Below are positions 61,919 through 64,000 of a stretch of DNA of 64,000 bases, piece by piece. Position 1 is the stretch's first letter, and every line of letters starts with the position of its first letter. Source of the stretch: Metaphire vulgaris. Taxonomy: Eukaryota; Annelida; Clitellata; Crassiclitellata; Megascolecidae. The stretch spans positions 5,105,693 through 5,169,692 of the forward strand of contig CM030865.1 in the NCBI GenBank assembly GCA_018105865.1, in the 5' to 3' direction. Made by a program: the position numbers and the translations under genes. A model generated the notes under the pieces. The model was given only the letters and a program-made list of their open reading frames with translations, was not told the origin of the DNA and made no database searches.

Positions 61919-63170
61919 CCATCTTACGAGAAATGATTTCCCCAATGCAATTTCTGATCACGTAGACATGGACATAGGTTGGGTCTATCCATGGGTTGGA
62001 TTAGGTTGGGTCAGAAATGTCCATGTTTTGGCGGGTTGAGTTGGGTTGATCACAGGACCAATTTTATTGGTCAATAACTGGTTTAAGAAATTGTAATGTG
62101 TTACGGTGGGTTGGCTTAGGTTGGGTCAAGTAACCCTGTTGCTTTCGTGGATTGGGTCAGAATCACGATGGGTTGGGTTTTAAAAATGGACCAATGTCCG
62201 TGTCTGGAATCACGATCATCTTTAATTACGGATAACAACAGAAGTCAAAATGGTCAATGGTTCGGTTAAACTCCGGATCAGAACCGACTCTGGACAGGAA
62301 TTTTCCTACACCCCCCGTTCGTGACAGACACCCCATGCCCTACACTCCTTCCCAGGGGTGGTGTTGGCTATCTGTTATCCTTCACTGAGCCTTAACTGTT
62401 ACACCCCTTCCCGGGGGTGGTGTTGGCTTGTTAATACGTCAAACTGTTTATGTAAGATGCAATATTTGTATATTTTTCAGCCGCTATGGGAAAAAGAAGA
62501 CTAGATGAAGGTCAGTTGATTTATGTAACAAGACTCTTTGCAAAAATCTATTTAAAAATATCTGCATTATAGATGGCGCTCTGTTCCTCTGAATAGTTGC
62601 AGTGTTGCACCCATGTTTTTTCAGCAATGGGGTCGCTATGGGGCCCTGGTCCCATGCACCGCATCATAATACGAGTCCGTACACTGCGGAACTTTATAAT
62701 AGCCTAATAGGGTATCCAGTGTTTACCAACAAGGTCCGGTTGCTCCGCCCACTGGTGGGCAGAAACCATAGAAACCATTGTTGTCTATTAATAGACGCCA
62801 ATGGCAGAAGCAGATTTCTTGCTGGTGGGCATAGATAAGTGACCATAGAGATTGTTCTGGATACTCCTATAATCCTATTAACCGAATATGCGTTTTATAA
62901 CGAAATTCTCTTCTTTATGTTGTTGTTGTTGTTGTTGTTGTTGCTGCTGCTGCTGCTGTGCGTCGGAGACTTTTGGCCTTCGTCTGTTCTTTCTTCTGTT
63001 GCAGATGCAAACAACGGAGCGGGATGCAACAGCAACAGCAGCAGCAGCAGCAGCGATAACAGCCCGAGGCACAGCGGAGAGACAGACGAACAGATGAGGA
63101 TGCGACTGAAGAGAAAACTGCAAAGAAATAGAACGTCGTTCACCACTCAACAGATCGAAGACTTAGAAAG
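49217..63170 (+). CDS. Pax6: Pax6 (partial: paired domain and start of homeodomain)
   Basis: Three plus-strand exons of the eye and nervous-system transcription factor Pax6: 49217-49553, 52263-52506 and 63005-63170. Pax6-type paired-domain markers are [54 protein letters not shown] and [10 protein letters not shown]. The homeodomain exon has [14 protein letters not shown], which separates Pax6 from Pax2/5/8 and Pax3/7. Splice positions at DNIPS|VSSINR and before the homeodomain exon are those known from vertebrate PAX6. The initiator exon, the rest of the homeodomain and the PST-rich tail are outside or unseen. The two paired-domain exons contain about nine indels; the homeodomain exon is clean internally. 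Either assembly error or a pseudogene is possible; I favour error. Confidence 0.85.
49554..52262. other. Pax6 intron between the paired-domain exons
   Basis: Holds GTAATGTGATG-type simple repeats (49555-50070), two copies of TGCACTTCTATAGCACCA (49670, 49787), (TG)n at 50095-50160, a GGTGAT run near 50640 and pyrimidine-rich (CCT)n at 50425-50490. It also has TCTGTC repeats (51000-51060 and 51590-51840), a MITE at 51416-51583, and a hAT copy at 51948-52146. No exon recognised. Confidence 0.5.
52263..52506 (+). CDS. Pax6: Pax6 exon: end of paired domain and linker
   Basis: Acceptor GATCAG, phase 0, starts [20 protein letters not shown]. At the G-run near 52332 the frame needs one extra base, after which it reads [12 protein letters not shown], then [20 protein letters not shown] and LSTEALTK, before a GTAACA donor. 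MYEKFGL and PWY match the invertebrate Pax6 linker. Without the shift the frame ends at a TGA inside the exon. Confidence 0.8.
52510..52870. repeat. (ATC)n/(GTC)n microsatellite
   Basis: About 360 bp of ATC, GTC and ACC triplets starting three bases after the splice donor of the second Pax6 exon. Asp/Met-rich minus-strand frames are artefacts. Confidence 0.95.
52873..53112. mobile_element. hAT MITE, ATGGGTTGGGTTA family
   Basis: 240 bp, ends CAGAGATGCCCATGGGTTG and CTATGGACATCCCTG, duplication CGTCAACG / CGTCATTG (6 of 8). Interior GGTTGGGTCAAATAATCC. Relatives at 44100-44430, 51948-52146, 59696-59914 and 61963-62206. Confidence 0.8.
53122..53207. repeat. (AAT)n microsatellite
   Basis: About 28 AAT units directly after the MITE duplication, followed by CGTCATCGTCGTC. 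Confidence 0.95.
53880..54200 (+). promoter_or_regulatory. CpG-rich promoter-like block with NRF1 and ETS motifs
   Basis: About 320 bp dense in CpG within AT-rich DNA. CGCGCATGCGCG (53905-53916) is a perfect palindromic NRF1-type site. ACTTCCGG (53923-53930) is an ETS/GABP site, followed by CAATGGCTGCCG with an ATG at 53935 that opens [20 protein letters not shown] and ends within 40 codons. This motif pairing is typical of TATA-less housekeeping promoters. It could drive an unknown plus-strand transcript or an internal Pax6 promoter. Confidence 0.5.
54331..54600. mobile_element. MITE-like repeat with TTGACAAGCAAAA motifs
   Basis: Starts CAGTGGCGGTTCCAAGAATT. It holds GTTGACAAGCAAAAGAAAAG and CTGACAAGCAAAATAAAAAG and ends near GAAACCGCCCCCAG. 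No clean target duplication. A second AACCTTTTTGCTTGTCAG pair follows at 54680-54740. Confidence 0.55.
55019..55407. mobile_element. hAT-type MITE (CAGGGGCGTAG) with a nested MITE
   Basis: Outer ends CAGGGGCGTAGGC and GTCGCTACGCCCCTG, duplication GACAAGAT / GACAAGAC. A 180-bp element (55206-55385, ends CAGAGGCGGCGCTGGG and CCTAGCGCCTTG, flanks CCCCCCAG / ACCCCCAG) is inserted in it. Confidence 0.88.
55576..55740. mobile_element. 165-bp MITE with ATAGGGGTATCCAG ends, copy 1
   Basis: Inverted ends ATAGGGGTATCCAG and CTGGATACTCCTAT (one mismatch). The body includes CCGGTTGCTCCGCCCACTGG and ACCATAGAAACCATTGTTG. It is nearly identical to the copy at 62707-62870. Target duplication not clear. Confidence 0.88.
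56018..56155 (-). mobile_element. tRNA-headed SINE, minus strand
   Basis: On the minus strand the A box TGGCAGAGTGGG (56143-56132) and B box GGGTTCAAGCC (56100-56090) are well kept, followed by GCCCCAATGG, CAAGCAGTAATGCCTCC and AAGCCACTTTAAATCAT. The last string is the tail seen beside the (AAT)n tracts at 15438 and 21855. Confidence 0.75.
56385..56442. repeat. 18-bp tandem repeat
   Basis: TGTCATGACATTGACTCG repeated just over three times; each unit contains the palindrome TCATGA. Confidence 0.9.
56598..56742. mobile_element. MITE-like repeat, GGGCGTCCGGAGG family
   Basis: Inverted ends CACGGGCGTCCGGAGG and GCGGACGCCCATG with GCAATTGCACCCCGC inside. Related by its GCACCCC tracts to 1207-1473. 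Target duplication not resolved. Confidence 0.55.
56955..57215 (-). other. Unrecognised 86-codon frame next to a GGGGCAGACTGTAATGG string
   Basis: The minus-strand frame starts [19 protein letters not shown] and ends ATRGRL, then TGTAATGG. Codon usage looks ordinary and no family is recognised. A polypurine-like AAGGGGCAGAC followed by TGTAATGG could be the boundary of a retrotransposon LTR, but I found no partner LTR. Confidence 0.2.
57576..57747. mobile_element. hAT-type MITE, CAGTGTTTATTCTAG family
   Basis: 172 bp, ends CAGTGTTTATTCTAGCC and GGCCTAGAATAAACATTG, duplication CTTTAAAA / CTTTAAAC, CCCCC tracts inside. Confidence 0.88.
58023..58179. mobile_element. hAT-type MITE, CAGGGGCGTAGC family
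   Basis: 157 bp, ends CAGAGGCAGTTAGCG and GGCTACGCCCTG, perfect duplication GCAGAGAT, with GGTATATACCCC inside. Confidence 0.92.
58640..58700. promoter_or_regulatory. Cluster of GACGTCA (CRE-like) sites
   Basis: AGACGTCATC, TTGACGTCGT and GTTGACGTCACAT fall within about 60 bp beside GTTTATATACAC. The last includes a full TGACGTCA. It could be a CREB/ATF-responsive element in the Pax6 intron. Only motif evidence. Confidence 0.3.
59696..59914. mobile_element. hAT MITE, ATGGGTTGGGTTA family
   Basis: Ends CAGAGATGTCCATGGGTTG and CCATGGACATCTCTG. TGACTC flanks both sides with an offset. Repeated GGTTGGGTTAGGTTGG inside. Confidence 0.75.
60430..60790. promoter_or_regulatory. CpG-rich block in the Pax6 intron
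   Basis: About 350 bp with very dense CpG (CGGGCGACGCCGGCGACG, GAGGCGCGCTCGACACGCC) and two CCAAT motifs in GGCCAATGG and GGCCAATG. Several open frames exist on both strands because stops are rare in GC-rich DNA; none matches a family I know. Promoter or unmethylated regulatory island is the best guess. Confidence 0.4.
61408..61714. mobile_element. hAT-type MITE, CAGTGGCGTAGCC family
   Basis: 307 bp, ends CAGTGGCGTAGCCAGGATTT and ATGGCTACGCCACTG, perfect duplication TTCAGAAG; contains CTGACAAGCAAAAAGGTCAT. Confidence 0.95.
61738..61804. repeat. (ATT)n microsatellite
   Basis: About 22 ATT units. The poly-Tyr frame over it is an artefact. (AT)n follows at 61889-61914. Confidence 0.95.
61963..62206. 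mobile_element. hAT MITE, ATGGGTTGGGTTA family
   Basis: 244 bp, ends TAGACATGGACATAGG and CCAATGTCCGTGTCTG, duplication TGATCACG / GAATCACG (6 of 8). Confidence 0.8.
62707..62870. mobile_element. 164-bp MITE with ATAGGGTATCCAG ends, copy 2
   Basis: Differs from the copy at 55576 by one missing G in the left end and one substitution (GATAAG for GATCAG). It lies 134 bp upstream of the Pax6 homeodomain exon. Confidence 0.88.
63005..63170 (+). CDS. Pax6: Pax6 exon: linker and homeodomain helix 1
   Basis: Acceptor TTCTGTTGCAG, entered in phase 1. It encodes [31 protein letters not shown], then [20 protein letters not shown] and a GTACAC donor after GAAAG. The poly-serine part is an AGC run. The exon ends inside the homeodomain, as in other Pax6 genes, where the next exon starts EFERTHYPDVF. 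A (CA)n tract starts within the donor. Confidence 0.93.

Positions 63171-63222
<52 letters not shown>
63171..63222. repeat. (CA)n microsatellite at the Pax6 splice donor
   Basis: GTACACACAC onward; the repeat starts two bases into the intron. Confidence 0.95.
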
Positions 63223-63226
<4 letters not shown>

Positions 63227-63741
63227 GCCTATATATACTGTATATATACAGTAGGCCCTATACAGAAAATGGTTCCACGTGGGAGATGAGTGGGGATGCA
63301 TCTTCCACCGGATTTTTTTGCTTATCAAACTATTTTTGGGTAAATGTCTAGTAAAATGACGGGGGAAAACTGTGGGGGGCCTTTTTTGCTCGTCAACCCA
63401 TTTTTCGGTAAAAGTCTAGTAAAAGTCGGGGAAGTCGGAAAATTGCCTTCTTTTGCTTGTCAACCTTTTTCTTTTTCGACAGAGTTTATTGATTTGTTCT
63501 CCTCTCTTTTCATCCCCCACAAACTTTCTATGAATTCATTTCATCCCCCCACCAAGAAATCCTGGAACCGCCACTACTTATATATACACTGTGACCCAAT
63601 AAAACATGTAACTGTATATTTGTCCATAACTTTGGCAAATGTGAATCGATTTTCAAAATGTTTTCACTATTTGACTCAGAAATCATTGTAGCGCAATTTT
63701 AAAAAATTTATTGCGCCTCTTTTTGAATTGACAGCCAAGCT

Positions 63742-63926
63742 CAGTGGCGGCTCTAGGATTTGGCAAATGGGGGGGGGGCGTTGGGGTGGCAACTCCTAAA
63801 CATGGGGGCCAACCATTTGTTGTTTAATGTATGTAACATTAAGTATAGGGTCCCAACTGGGGGCATTGGGGCCATGCACTCAATAGGGGCACAGACCCCT
63901 CTGCCCCCCCGGTGGAGCCGCCACTG
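63742..63926. mobile_element. hAT-type MITE, CAGTGGCGGCTC family
   Basis: 185 bp, ends CAGTGGCGGCTCTAGG and GGAGCCGCCACTG, duplication GCCAAGCT / GCCAGGCT. Confidence 0.93.
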
Positions 63927-64000
63927 GCCAGGCTGAATATTTACATTTGCTCGTACTGTAATCTGAAAGAGCGTTCAAGAAAAAGTAGAATGTAAACGGA

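Noticed and set aside
59696..62206. GGGTTAGGTTGGGT strings as interstitial telomere repeats
   Set aside because: They are irregular, lie inside elements with inverted ends and approximate 8-bp duplications, and recur as a hAT MITE family.

Overview
This is animal nuclear DNA. It has spliced coding exons bounded by GT/AG sites, tRNA-headed SINEs, non-LTR retrotransposon remnants, dozens of short hAT-type transposons with 8-bp target duplications, and long (AT)n, (AAT)n, (ATC)n and (CT)n tracts. The paired-domain and homeodomain exons of Pax6 mark a bilaterian. The overall look (AT-rich, dense MITEs, a fibrinogen-related gene cluster) suits a marine invertebrate, but I cannot name the species. 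Most of the window is not coding.

Left half (1-38,389). Two tandem paralogous genes lie on the minus strand, at 1,593-13,069 and 17,799-31,971. Each has six coding exons with identical intron phases (0,1,0,1,1,1). They encode secreted-type proteins of 334 and 335 residues with the order signal peptide, PAN/apple-like domain, 14-residue linker, fibrinogen C-terminal domain. All twelve exons are open and join in frame. The two genes sit in a tandem segmental duplication (about 0.86-15.39 kb and 16.98-33.76 kb) that includes shared 5' and 3' flanks. Introns and flanks have since been filled by different transposons, so each unit serves as an empty-site control for insertions in the other. The second intron of the second gene holds a fold-back mariner element with a 900-bp BED-finger hAT element inside one arm.

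A 100-bp assembly gap (38,390-38,489) begins nine bases after the start of a MITE-like sequence (cagtggcg), so the two halves may not be physically adjacent.

Right half (38,490-64,000). From 49,217 to 63,170, plus strand, are three exons of Pax6: two carrying the paired domain (49,217-49,553 and 52,263-52,506) and one carrying the start of the homeodomain (63,005-63,170). The remaining homeodomain and the C-terminal exons lie beyond the window, and the first exon was not found. The paired-domain exons carry at least nine small indels, while the residues between them match Pax6 closely. That looks more like uncorrected assembly error than ordinary pseudogene decay, but both remain open. Two CpG-rich blocks (about 53,880-54,200 and 60,430-60,790) inside the Pax6 span look like promoters; the first has adjacent NRF1 and ETS motifs. 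Other content is a GC-rich reverse-transcriptase pseudogene (45,760-47,297, minus), nested hAT MITEs, and microsatellites.

The two loci have no evident functional link. The left one is probably a small family of secreted lectin-like recognition proteins, the right one a developmental transcription factor.
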